Assembly: GCF_900143525.1 (NCBI RefSeq)
Contig: NZ_FREZ01000011.1
Coordinates: 118,150-158,214, forward strand
Origin: Ruegeria sp. Alg231-54
GTDB taxonomy: Bacteria > Pseudomonadota > Alphaproteobacteria > Rhodobacterales > Rhodobacteraceae
Direction: 5' to 3'
DNA: 40,065 bases
Part shown: positions 7,544 through 15,608 of the stretch, piece after piece
Layout of the letters: every line of letters starts with the position of its first letter
How positions within the stretch are numbered: the first letter of the stretch is position 1
The notes under the pieces: generated by a model
Told to the model about the DNA's origin: nothing
Database searches by the model: none
Seen by the model: the letters and a program-made list of their open reading frames with translations, nothing else
Translations under genes and position numbers: made by a program

Positions 7544-8489
7544 CGGATCACTCGTCGTCGTGTCAAAAGACCTGACCAAAATGGCATCTGCCACATCAGT
7601 TGCGCAAACGTTGCAGCAAGCGCTCGAAACTTGGGAAAGTTCAGCCACAGCGCTGAAAGAGATCTCGGACTTGGTCGAGCAAGGTGAGATTGACACGATG
7701 GCTTATGACGTGGACCAATTGGCCAGTCCGCTGCCTAGATCATATCAATGGGCTGATGGAAGTGCATATCTCAGCCATATGCGCTTGGTACGCAAAGCCC
7801 GCGGTGCTGACATGCCCCCCGGTGCTGAGACGGACCCACTGATGTATCAGGGGGGCGGTGACTATTTTCTGGCACCGACCGATGACATTCCCTGCATTGA
7901 TGTAGACTGGGGATTAGATTTTGAGGGCGAGATTGCTGTGATCACCGACGATGTGCCCGTCGGGTGTTCTGCCGAGGCGGCGACCGGTCACATCAAACTG
8001 ATAATGCTGTGCAATGATGTCTCATTGCGCAATATTATGAAACCGGAACTGGTTAAGGGGTTTGGCTTTTATCAGTCAAAACCTGCAAGTGCGTTTTCGC
8101 CGGTTTGCGTGACGCCGGATGAACTGGGTGAATACTGGACCGGATCGAAAGTTACATTGCCGCTCGAAACCTTCTACAACGGCAAAGTCTTTGGCAAAGT
8201 GCCAGCTGGCACCGACTTGAACTTTGATTTCGCCCAGTTAATTGCGCACGCTGCAAAGACCAGAGAATTGCGTGCAGGTACCATCATTGGATCGGGTACA
8301 GTTTCGAACACCGACCATGAAATCGTCGGATCGTCATGCCTTGCAGAAAAACGGATGATCGAGATCATCGCCACGGGTGAGGCAGAGACACGATTTATGG
8401 AACCTGGAGATACTATTCGCTTTGAGATGCGAAACCCGTCTGGCCATTCAATTTTCGGCGCTATTGACCAAAAGGTCGTCGCCACCTGA
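7509..8489 (+). CDS. Fumarylacetoacetate hydrolase (FAH) family protein
   Basis: A 326-aa protein of the FAH fold, whose members hydrolyse or decarboxylate 2,4-diketo acids and ring-cleavage products. The metal-binding acids are present: Glu139 and Glu141 (FEGEIAV) and Asp170 (CNDVSLRN). The conserved GSGTVSN loop and the C-terminal GDTIRFEM motif follow. A separate N-terminal domain of about 75 residues precedes the catalytic domain, as in the longer FAH subfamily. The frame is open further upstream, but that part is antisensical inside the hydroxylase; the ATG at 7509 starts the homologous protein and overlaps the hydroxylase by 35 bases. In this operon it is the likely next step after extradiol cleavage, acting on the ring-opened product. 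Confidence 0.87.
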   Translation: MKLASLKSGGRDGSLVVVSKDLTKMASATSVAQTLQQALETWESSATALKEISDLVEQGEIDTMAYDVDQLASPLPRSYQWADGSAYLSHMRLVRKARGADMPPGAETDPLMYQGGGDYFLAPTDDIPCIDVDWGLDFEGEIAVITDDVPVGCSAEAATGHIKLIMLCNDVSLRNIMKPELVKGFGFYQSKPASAFSPVCVTPDELGEYWTGSKVTLPLETFYNGKVFGKVPAGTDLNFDFAQLIAHAAKTRELRAGTIIGSGTVSNTDHEIVGSSCLAEKRMIEIIATGEAETRFMEPGDTIRFEMRNPSGHSIFGAIDQKVVAT

Positions 8490-8521
8490 GAATGCCTAAC
8501 AGAACGGCCTGAAGGATGAGA

Positions 8522-9328
8522 ATGGCGGTAGACAACCAACCCAGCATTCGTGCCCTGCTACGCGGACTGGACTTGTTGCGGTTCGTGAACAGTCAGGGTT
8601 CGGCGAAGCCTGCCGAAATCGCCGCTGCGATTGGCGTGCCGAGACCGACTGTCTATCGGCTGCTCCACACTTTGGAAGAAGCGGGATACATTCTGATGTC
8701 GGCATCGGACGCCCGGGTCAGGGTATCGCCTCGTGCATCAGGTCTGGGCGACAACTATGCTGCTCATTCGCACATTTGCCGTGTTGCTGCCCCAGGTCTT
8801 GCGGAATTCACCGACGTGCATTCATGGCCTCTCGATCTTTCGGTTTATCGCGATCTGCACATGGTCATCGAAGAAACCACGCACTGGCGCAGCCCGTTCT
8901 CGATTGATCGGAACATGGCCGGGTTGTCCTTGCCGATACTCAGGTCTTCGGCTGGGCGCGCCTTTCTGGCATTCTTGGAAGACAAGGAAAGAAGCATTAT
9001 TCTTGATCTGCTGCGCAACAAAAACGACCCCGAAGACGAGCGTTTTTTGCTGGAAAGCTGGATTGCTTCACGCCTCGATCAATACCGCAAACAAGGATAC
9101 GCGACGCGCAGTCCTCGCACCTTTCGACCGGACACATCGAGTTTAGCGGTTCCAATCATATGTGAGGATCGCGTCCTAGGATGCCTATCGATCATCTGGA
9201 TCGCCAGCGCGTTTTCAATGACCGAAGCTATCACCCGTTATACAGGTTCGATGAAAGACTTGGCCCATCAGATAGCAGCGCAAATGGCACAAAGCGCATC
9301 TGTCCGCCAAGCGGACAAAAAGATCTAA
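8522..9328 (+). CDS. IclR-family transcriptional regulator of the catabolic/TRAP cluster
   Basis: A 268-aa regulator with an N-terminal winged helix-turn-helix (residues about 10-70, with KPAEIAAAIGVPRPTVYRLLHTL) and a C-terminal effector domain, the standard IclR layout. I prefer the ATG at 8522: GAAGG lies about six bases before it, whereas it touches the alternative ATG at 8516. The gene follows the FAH gene on the same strand and precedes dctP. Two 17-base palindromes of one design, at 4987 and at 9301 (the latter inside the 3' end of this gene), are its probable binding sites. Family members respond to aromatic acids or their metabolites, and the inducer here is probably the substrate or an intermediate of the operon. 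Confidence 0.9.
   Translation: MAVDNQPSIRALLRGLDLLRFVNSQGSAKPAEIAAAIGVPRPTVYRLLHTLEEAGYILMSASDARVRVSPRASGLGDNYAAHSHICRVAAPGLAEFTDVHSWPLDLSVYRDLHMVIEETTHWRSPFSIDRNMAGLSLPILRSSAGRAFLAFLEDKERSIILDLLRNKNDPEDERFLLESWIASRLDQYRKQGYATRSPRTFRPDTSSLAVPIICEDRVLGCLSIIWIASAFSMTEAITRYTGSMKDLAHQIAAQMAQSASVRQADKKI
9301..9317. promoter_or_regulatory. Candidate IclR operator, site 2 (upstream of dctP)
   Basis: TGTCCGCCAAGCGGACA is a palindrome with 7-base arms around three central bases, and it shares TGTCC-N7-GGACA and the trailing A-tract with the site at 4987. It ends 67 bases before the dctP start, almost the same distance as site 1. It lies within the last codons of the IclR gene, so the transporter may have its own regulated promoter. 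Confidence 0.65.
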
Positions 9329-9383
9329 ATCACAGTAAGGAATTCTGCGGAAGCGATAGATTTAGGAAAAACCGGGAGGAAAC

Positions 9384-10397
9384 ATGAAACATCTCATCAG
9401 ATCGACTTTACTGACCTTTGGAATTTCGTTGACGGCAGGCGCAGCTCTGGCTGCGGACACTGTTCTTACAATCTCGTCATGGGCGCCGCCAACGCATGGC
9501 ATGAATGCGAAACTCTGGCCCGAATTCACGAAAATGCTGGAAGAGGCCACCGAAGGCCGTATCAGCGCAGAAGTAAAGTACGGATTGGGAGCGCCACCGG
9601 CACAGTTCGACCTTATTCTGGACGGGGTAGCGGATGTCACCTGGATTTTTCACGGATACAATCCAGGACGTTTTGTGGCATCCAAGATGATCGAGTTGCC
9701 TGGTTACGAAGGCAATGCCGAGGCCGCGTCAGTGGCCTATTGGCGAGCGTATGAAAAATATCTCGCCGAAGCAAACGAGCATGACGGGGTGAAGGTTCTT
9801 GCTATGATGACCCACGGCCCCGGCATCCTGCACTCGGAGACCAAGTTGGCCTCGTTGGATGATATATCTGGCATGAAGTTGAGGCTTGGTGGTGGGGTTT
9901 CAGGAGACGTGGGTGCAGCGCTCGGTGCCACCGGTATCCGGGTGCCGGCACCAAAAGTCTATGAAACATTGGCCTCCAAGGCGGCTGACGGTGTCATGAT
10001 GCCCATGGAGGCCCGCGCAGGCTTCAAGCTGTTCGAAGTTGCACCGCACAGTTACTCTGTGCCCGGTGGGTTCTATCGCGGCTCTTTTGCAATCGTGATG
10101 AACCAGGACAAATACGACGGGCTGTCAGATGAAGATCGCGCTGCTTTGGATACCATAGCTGGCGAAGCGCTTTCTCAGGTGGCCGGGCGCATGTGGGACG
10201 AGATTGACCAGATTGGCATCGAAACCATTGAAGCCAATGAGGGCAACTCGTGGACTGAAGCCAGCGAATCTGACGTCGCAACCTGGAACGAAATGACGGG
10301 CCCGATCATCGAAAGCGTTCTTGCCGAGGTGTCGGACAAAGGAATCGACTCCGCAACGGTGCAAACATTCATTGCCGAGCAGATGTCAGGCAACTGA
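9384..10397 (+). CDS. dctP: TRAP transporter solute-binding protein (DctP family)
   Basis: The periplasmic binding component of a tripartite (TRAP) transporter, 337 aa, which captures organic acids for sodium-driven uptake. It starts with a signal peptide ending ...GAALAADT, with likely cleavage after ALA at residue 23. The DctP core includes LRLGGGVSGDVGAALGATG and a YRGSFAIVMNQDKYDGLSDEDRAAL block typical of the family. GGGAGG lies before the ATG at 9384. The small and large membrane subunits follow. Its position directly after a ring-cleavage operon and its IclR regulator suggests that the ligand is the aromatic substrate of that operon, although the ligand cannot be read from sequence. 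Confidence 0.92.
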   Translation: MKHLIRSTLLTFGISLTAGAALAADTVLTISSWAPPTHGMNAKLWPEFTKMLEEATEGRISAEVKYGLGAPPAQFDLILDGVADVTWIFHGYNPGRFVASKMIELPGYEGNAEAASVAYWRAYEKYLAEANEHDGVKVLAMMTHGPGILHSETKLASLDDISGMKLRLGGGVSGDVGAALGATGIRVPAPKVYETLASKAADGVMMPMEARAGFKLFEVAPHSYSVPGGFYRGSFAIVMNQDKYDGLSDEDRAALDTIAGEALSQVAGRMWDEIDQIGIETIEANEGNSWTEASESDVATWNEMTGPIIESVLAEVSDKGIDSATVQTFIAEQMSGN

Positions 10398-10413
10398 ACC
10401 GTTACGAAGAAAC

Positions 10414-10446
10414 ACTGCGGGCCCTAGTAAAGGGACCGCAGTTTTA
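10414..10446 (+). terminator. Hairpin with T-run between dctP and dctQ
   Basis: ACTGCGG (10414-10420) pairs with CCGCAGT (10436-10442). An inner CCCT/AGGG pairing extends the stem, and TTTT follows. This looks like an intrinsic terminator or attenuator. It would let dctP be made in excess over the membrane subunits, a common arrangement for binding-protein transporters. Confidence 0.7.
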
Positions 10447-10456
10447 CGAGGCAGGC

Positions 10457-10966
10457 ATGGCTAACATTCAGAAACCGAGGCTACGCAATCCCTGGTACGT
10501 TGTTCTTCATCTGCCCACATGGATCGCGGCGGGCACCTTGTTCATGCTGATGTGCATGACGTTCTTGGACGTAGTTTTGCGAAGCGCCTTCGACAATCCA
10601 ATCGAAAGCGCGACCGAACTGACCCGGCTTTTTATGGCTATTATCGTATTCTCCGCCTTACCCTTGGTGTCGTGGAAGGGTGAGAACATCGTCGTGGACC
10701 TGCTTGATCCTTTCTTCAGCGAACGGCTGGCCCAAATGCGCGATAGCCTGATCGATGCAATCTGCGGGATAGTTCTCATCTGGCCGGCAATACGGGTGTG
10801 GGAACTTGCGGAACGGGCGCGTCAGTATGGCGACGTCACAGAGTATCTGAACCTGCCACAGTTTTATGTCGGATGGTTTATCTCGATCTTTGTCGCCCTC
10901 ACTGCAATTGCCTTTCTGGCGCGCAGTGTCGTGCGCCAGATCGCTAATACTGAGGTCTCCGAATGA
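10457..10966 (+). CDS. dctQ: TRAP transporter small membrane subunit (DctQ family)
   Basis: A 169-aa inner-membrane protein with four predicted membrane segments (starting at about residues 20, 55, 95 and 135). It carries the DctQ-like stretch FLDVVLRSAFDNPIESATEL, followed by FSALPLVSWKGENIVVDLL. The small subunit couples the binding protein to the large transport subunit. GAGGCAGGC lies just before the ATG at 10457. Its stop overlaps the start of dctM by four bases (ATGA at 10963), showing translational coupling. Confidence 0.9.
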   Translation: MANIQKPRLRNPWYVVLHLPTWIAAGTLFMLMCMTFLDVVLRSAFDNPIESATELTRLFMAIIVFSALPLVSWKGENIVVDLLDPFFSERLAQMRDSLIDAICGIVLIWPAIRVWELAERARQYGDVTEYLNLPQFYVGWFISIFVALTAIAFLARSVVRQIANTEVSE

Positions 10967-12276
10967 CTCTGTCGTTGTTGGGGCTCGGAGCGGTCTTAAT
11001 TTTCGTTTTCTTGCGCATGCCCATTGCCATAGCCATGGGGCTTGTCGGCTTTCTGGGTTTTGTGGAATTGCGCGGATTTCGCGCCGCGATCTCGATGGTG
11101 GGTCGGCTGATTATCGACACGGCTCAGGATTATGGGTTGTCGGTGGTACCTCTCTTTATCCTGATGGGCCTCTTCGTGAACAAGGGCGGCCTTTCAAAGG
11201 AGCTCTATCGCGCGTCCTACGCATTTCTCGGCCATATGCGTGGTGGATTGGCAATGGCGACGATTGTGGCCTGCGCTGGCTTCTCCGCAATCTGTGGCTC
11301 TTCCCTGGCGACAGCTGCGACAATGTCCAAGGTCGCCATGCCGGAGATGCGAAAATACAAGTATTCAGACAGTCTGGCGACGGCCTCCATTGCGGCGGGG
11401 GGCACCTTGGGCATCCTGATACCGCCCTCCGTAATCTTGGTCATCTATGGCCTGTTGACGGAAACAAGCATCGGAAAGCTCTTTATCGCCGGCGTTGCTC
11501 CAGGGTTGCTGGGCGTTTTGCTATATCTTGTGGCTGTCCGGTTTTCGGTGACCCGAGACCCGGATGCCGGACCGGCGGGCGAGCGGGTTTCATGGCGAGA
11601 GCGGCTTTTGTCGCTCAGGGATATTTGGGCAGTGCTGCTGCTGTTCTTCCTAGTGATTGGCGGGCTCTACGGTGTGTTGGATGTCTGGCCCTTCTTCATA
11701 ACGTTTTCCCCGACCGAGGCTGCAGGAATGGGGGCCGCTGGCGCTTTCCTGATTGCATTGTCCAGAAGATCCTTGAGTTTTTCATCGACCATGGAGGTAT
11801 TGATCGAAACTGTGCAGACAGCGGCCACGCTATTTGCGGTCTTGATCGGAGCGTGGATATTTTCGAACTTTGTCAATCTTGCGGGGCTGCCCGAGGCACT
11901 TAGCAACTTCGTTCTTTCCCAGGGGCTGTCGCCGACACTGGTCATTGTGTTGATCCTGCTGGTCTACGTTCTTCTTGGTTGCGTTTTTGAAAGCTTGTCG
12001 ATGCTGCTGCTTACGGTGCCCATCTTCTTCCCGGTAGTGACCAGTCTCGGGTTTGATCCGGTTTGGTTTGGTATTGTTGTCGTCGTGGTCACCGAGATAA
12101 GCCTGATCACCCCGCCCGTCGGTTTGAATGTCTTTGTACTAAAAGGTGTCGTTAAGGATGTCCCCACATCTGTGATATTTCGAGGTGTCACTCCCTTCTG
12201 GGTAGTGGATATCCTTCGACTTTTGATTATCGTCTTTTTTCCTTGGCTTGTACTTTTCTTACCAAATTCAATGTAG
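10963..12276 (+). CDS. dctM: TRAP transporter large permease subunit (DctM family)
   Basis: A 437-aa polytopic inner-membrane protein, the sodium-coupled transport channel of the TRAP system. The sequence is almost entirely hydrophobic segments, with the DctM signatures PLFILMGLFVNKGGLSKELY, AGFSAICGSSLATAATMSKV and GTLGILIPPSVILVIYG, and a C-terminal TPPVGLNVFVLKG block. Length is normal for the family. It overlaps dctQ by four bases and closes the cluster; no coding gene follows for about 400 bases. I see no clear terminator immediately after it. Confidence 0.93.
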   Translation: MTLSLLGLGAVLIFVFLRMPIAIAMGLVGFLGFVELRGFRAAISMVGRLIIDTAQDYGLSVVPLFILMGLFVNKGGLSKELYRASYAFLGHMRGGLAMATIVACAGFSAICGSSLATAATMSKVAMPEMRKYKYSDSLATASIAAGGTLGILIPPSVILVIYGLLTETSIGKLFIAGVAPGLLGVLLYLVAVRFSVTRDPDAGPAGERVSWRERLLSLRDIWAVLLLFFLVIGGLYGVLDVWPFFITFSPTEAAGMGAAGAFLIALSRRSLSFSSTMEVLIETVQTAATLFAVLIGAWIFSNFVNLAGLPEALSNFVLSQGLSPTLVIVLILLVYVLLGCVFESLSMLLLTVPIFFPVVTSLGFDPVWFGIVVVVVTEISLITPPVGLNVFVLKGVVKDVPTSVIFRGVTPFWVVDILRLLIIVFFPWLVLFLPNSM

Positions 12277-12693
12277 GCCGGCTCTCGGTGGTTGGTTTTA
12301 AACCTGAAATTGCCTTTTCAAGTTGTCTGTTTTGGGCTCAACGCGGTCGTTCGTCGAAATTTCGTGAGTGACTGCCTTGCGGACAAACCAGCCGTTCGCC
12401 GCACGATGCCCGAACTGGCAGGAAGGCCACCAAGCTGCCGTTCGCTGCTTGCGCAGCATTCGACCTCAATGGCGGCGGCAATGCGCAGATAGCTACCTTT
12501 GCTAAGTTTGGCGAACAGCCCAAAGCCACCCCTGTCTGATGTGTCCGATGCCGCGCCGCAGCTTCCCCAAACCGGCCATTCGTGCATCGCGCAGCATTTT
12601 TGCAACCTGAATTCCTGCAGCACTGGACAAGGCACCCAAATTGGTGCGCCTCCGTTCGTTGCATCTAGCGAAAAGCAAAAAAAGGCCCCCAAC
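12277..12693. other. Intergenic region with degenerate repeats
   Basis: About 420 bases without a credible gene. Open frames here are out of character (Cys/Arg-rich, no ribosome binding site) and come from repeat DNA. At 12324-12357 a copy of the dispersed intergenic repeat is seen (TTTTGGGCTCAACGCGGTCG then TTCG). Further GCAGCATTCG-type fragments follow up to about 12600. Confidence 0.5.
12324..12357. repeat. Dispersed intergenic repeat, copy 2
   Basis: Contains TTTTGGGCTCAACGCGGTCG followed by TTCG, matching the common core (TTTGGGCTNAANGCNGTC, then a TTCG-type stretch). Confidence 0.5.
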
Positions 12694-13470
12694 TCACGAA
12701 GGTAGTCCGGCTATACCAGCACCAAGAATAAACAGAACATGGCCGCCCGCGTGGGCCATCATTGCCGATTCAAGGCCATAGGCGCGATATAGCCAACCGA
12801 AAGCGATGGCTGGCAACGAATTTCCAACTATGACCGCAACAAGCAATAGAACCGACGGCTCATCCAGAAGAGCAAACACCAATCCAAAATGCCCGATCGC
12901 AAAAAGAAACGCAGCTAAGAGGTTAGCAATCCAAAATGCGGCTACATAGCCAAAGCCAAGTCTCAGCGCCAAAACCATCAGGACTGACAGTATACCCCAG
13001 CGGGCGATAACTTCTTCACTTATCCCACCATACAAAAGCTTTGCAGCAATAGGTAGGGACGGCTGTGCCTCTACAATGGGGATCATGCCTACTGTGAACA
13101 CGCCATAGGCACCGAGAACCACTGCAGTTGCGAATGCAACTAGAGCGCTTGGCAGTAGAGCTCGTAAGAACGGTGCAACCGCATCGCCGTGTCCGACTAA
13201 TCCCTCGATGACAGGTGCGGAAAACCCCACTTTCGCCGAAGCCCACCAGCCGAGCACAGAGAATAAGCACACGAGGATAGCAGGCTGGATCAACAGCATA
13301 AGAGTGGGGATTTCAACATCTTCCGGCAGCATTGAAGTCAATGGTGCCGTTAGCAGCGATGCGACACCCAAAAGACCAAGTGCAGTTACCGCCGCTAGAA
13401 CCGCCCGATGGCGTGTTGCAATCCTACTTTCCAATTTGTTCCGCCCTAAACGTTCGCCAACTTGTGTCAA
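12694..13470 (-). CDS. CPBP-family intramembrane metalloprotease
   Basis: A polytopic membrane protein (258 aa) of the CPBP (Abi/CAAX protease) family. The three signature elements are in order: EE followed by R (GGISEEVIARWG), a helix ending in His (FLFAIGHF), and a C-terminal segment with HAGGH. These form the metal-binding active site in the membrane. About seven or eight hydrophobic segments are visible. The longest frame begins with TTG at 13470 without a clear ribosome binding site, so the start could be internal. It is a lone gene between repeat-containing gaps, with nothing nearby to suggest a substrate. Members act in prenyl-protein processing, bacteriocin immunity or unknown roles. 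Confidence 0.85.
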   Translation of the reverse strand: MTQVGERLGRNKLESRIATRHRAVLAAVTALGLLGVASLLTAPLTSMLPEDVEIPTLMLLIQPAILVCLFSVLGWWASAKVGFSAPVIEGLVGHGDAVAPFLRALLPSALVAFATAVVLGAYGVFTVGMIPIVEAQPSLPIAAKLLYGGISEEVIARWGILSVLMVLALRLGFGYVAAFWIANLLAAFLFAIGHFGLVFALLDEPSVLLLVAVIVGNSLPAIAFGWLYRAYGLESAMMAHAGGHVLFILGAGIAGLPS

Positions 13471-13846
13471 AATACTAATACGTTGATAGGCAGGCTAGAT
13501 TAGAAAATTGAGGATAGCCATTGAAGATAATTCGCACAGTAATGTCATCGAGATAAGTGTTTATGGCGCCTAAGTAGCTCCAAAGCATCTACAAATTCAA
13601 GGTCGACTTTCACAGTGAGTACCGATGAGGCTCGCGCTTGCAGCGAATTCACACTTTCCGCCCTGGTGCCTGATCGTCATGTCCGTTTTGGGCTGGGACC
13701 TGCCGAATGCATCTGCAGCACTCATGTAGCTCGGCAGCGGCAGCTAAGGGCTCAAACTACTTGTCTAAACCCGCGCAGCGAATGACTGGAACGAGCCCAG
13801 AATGACGGATGCTGCAGCGGGCGCGAACGGCAGTTTAAGCATAAAT
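13471..13846. other. Intergenic region with degenerate repeats
   Basis: About 375 bases without a gene. Two stretches resemble the dispersed intergenic repeat: 13679-13720 (GTCCGTTTTGGGCTGGGACC then TGCCGAATGCATCTGCAG) and about 13741-13830 (AAGGGCTCAAACTAC, GCAGCGAATGACTGG, ATGCTGCAGCGG). I see no RNA gene. Confidence 0.45.
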
Positions 13847-14101
13847 CTATTCGTCTAAGCTCAGGAACTTATCCACTTTCATTGCAAAATGTAACGTCGA
13901 CGCAGCTCCCAACCCAAACACCCCGAGCTGCCAGAAAAAATTTCCACCAAGATTCAGTACGATAATAAACGCAATTCCCGTTCCAAAAAGCAATGCGCAG
14001 ACCACAAATACGAGCCGTACAAACCCACCTGTGACCCAAAGATACGCATCTTTTACCCGTCGCAGGGTTGATGTAAGTAAAGCTGAAAGTTGGAAGTACA
14101 T
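13847..14101 (-). CDS. Small membrane protein of unknown function, 84 aa
   Basis: I do not recognise a family. Two hydrophobic helices are visible: about residues 28-50 (FVRLVFVVCALLFGTGIAFI) and 55-72 (FFWQLGVFGLGAAST). The basic N-terminus (STLRRVK) suggests a cytoplasmic N-terminus. The ATG at 14101 is preceded by GAGGT at a suitable distance, which is the main reason I call it. It lies between repeat-containing gaps. Confidence 0.6.
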   Translation of the reverse strand: MYFQLSALLTSTLRRVKDAYLWVTGGFVRLVFVVCALLFGTGIAFIIVLNLGGNFFWQLGVFGLGAASTLHFAMKVDKFLSLDE

Positions 14102-14360
14102 GCGGTTACCTCTACAGCCCCGCCCGCGTTCAGGAAAGCCTAAGATGACAATTCGTAAGCTGCAATATGCTGGCTGAGTACTGGGTCAATACACTTAAAA
14201 CGGTCATTGCAACTCGGAAGACCAACGACAGCTAAGTCCGCACAGCAGGCATCGATGCCGTCTGAATCGGCACGATGCCCAACCGAAACCGTCAGATGAC
14301 TAGTTTGAGCCCATTCCGACTGATGCTGCGGCGCGGATGAACGGCTGCTTGGATGCTCTA

Positions 14361-15107
14361 TTAGAGTATAGCTCGCGCGAGCGTGGAATAATGCTCGCCA
14401 TCTTCAACTAAATTAATGGTGGCTTTCTGCCCAAATGCGCCCTGTAATTCTTTTGACATTTCCGGCGGCGACCAGGTGTCCTTTGTACCATGCCAAAGAG
14501 TGACAGGGCACCTCACTTCGCGCAATGCATCGCTCCAATCGGCGACATAGGCAGAGACGTAAGAAATGTAATTTTCTGGCCTTCTTACAAGACTGGCAGA
14601 GAGCCCTTGGATCATGACCTCTTTAAAAGATGGATCGTTCAAAAGCTCTTTCTCAACAGTCCCGCAGTTTGCAAATAGAATTTTGATTAGCGTTTTGGGT
14701 GAGACACGCACGACTAAACCTTGAAGCCGTGTCAACAGTCTCAACAATTTGGGATGTTTCAGAGCTAAGTCGAATACAGGTTTTCCTGCCATTTTTGGTA
14801 AGAAATCACCCAACGAAAGAGGGGCAGCTGGTGATATCAAGGTTAGTTGGGACACGATATCAGGGCGCATCGCAGCTAGCCTAATTGCGACCATCGCTCC
14901 AATTGAAAAGCCAACCAAATGAACATTCTTTTCGTTGGACTGTCCCAATGCCTCATCTGATAAGGCTTCCAGATCTGATGTCATCTGTGCAGATTTTATT
15001 TCCAATAGACCCAATGCAATAATCTTGGTGCCTGGGTTGGCTTGGCGGAGTAGGTCCGCGTCCGCTTCGCTGCCCGGCATGCCGTGACAAAAAACTACCG
15101 TTTTCAC
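14361..15107 (-). CDS. Alpha/beta hydrolase
   Basis: A 248-aa alpha/beta-hydrolase-fold enzyme. It has the oxyanion HGMPG near residue 9, the nucleophile elbow GFSIG, an Asp in LWHGTKDTWSPP, and the catalytic His in EDGEHYS. All three triad residues are in order, so it should be active. The start is GTG at 15107, with AAGGA about nine bases upstream. There is no signal peptide, so it is cytoplasmic. No operon partner: the next gene upstream is on the other strand after 500 bases. The substrate is unknown. Confidence 0.85.
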   Translation of the reverse strand: MKTVVFCHGMPGSEADADLLRQANPGTKIIALGLLEIKSAQMTSDLEALSDEALGQSNEKNVHLVGFSIGAMVAIRLAAMRPDIVSQLTLISPAAPLSLGDFLPKMAGKPVFDLALKHPKLLRLLTRLQGLVVRVSPKTLIKILFANCGTVEKELLNDPSFKEVMIQGLSASLVRRPENYISYVSAYVADWSDALREVRCPVTLWHGTKDTWSPPEMSKELQGAFGQKATINLVEDGEHYSTLARAIL

Positions 15108-15608
15108 AGCACTGTTTCCTTATTTTTTCAAATGTTGTTCGCTCAATCCGTTGGGTCTGCATTGTCGTAACAAAAGGTGGTGTTGTGTCGCATGTGCAAT
15201 GAATCGGCACCAGCAGGGTCTTTCAAAACTAAAATGGATCAGAGGTCTCTCACCCGATAGCTGCCATTGCCTGTATAACAATCCTTGACCGCTTTGTCCG
15301 CTCACCAGCCATCCGGCCCTGGACTGTGAACGACCGCTTTATGCGGTTTGCGGTCCACTGCATGTGCGAAAGGTGGAAATAGGATCAACGGCAGGTTGGG
15401 GCTCGAAGCCGCCATTCGCTGCAGAAAGCACGAATGACTGCTTTGAGCATGACGCTGGTTATTGGCGCGAACGCCTGAGTGTTTCCTGTTGCCGCTTGGG
15501 CAGACTTTTCAGAGCCTGGCTTCCGCAATACCTAGTTGTAAGCATCTAGCGCTCATATGGGCGGGCAAGTATTCTGGAAGCCTCATGGTTTTCGGATACT
15601 TTCGATAA
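15108..15608. other. Intergenic region with two repeat copies
   Basis: About 500 bases. The left half shows nothing I recognise. At 15324-15370 (GAACGACCGCTTTATGCGGT then TTGCGGTCCACTGCATG) and 15394-15441 (TTGGGGCTCGAAGCCGCCAT then TCGCTGCAGAAAGCACG) there are copies of the dispersed intergenic repeat. A 61-codon open frame here is the translated repeat, not a gene. Confidence 0.5.
15394..15441. repeat. Dispersed intergenic repeat, copy 4
   Basis: Contains GGGCTCGAAGCCGCCATTCG followed by CTGCAG, close to the core seen at 31071 and 3831. Confidence 0.55.

Noticed and set aside
6041..8489. Naming the operon mhpA-mhpB-mhpC
   Set aside because: The dioxygenase is a VOC type, not the LigB type of MhpB, and the hydrolase is an FAH fold, not the alpha/beta fold of MhpC.
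12292..12705. Several overlapping open frames
   Set aside because: They read degenerate repeat DNA; all are Cys/Arg-rich and lack ribosome binding sites.
15364..15549. 61-codon + strand frame
   Set aside because: It is a translation of the dispersed intergenic repeat.
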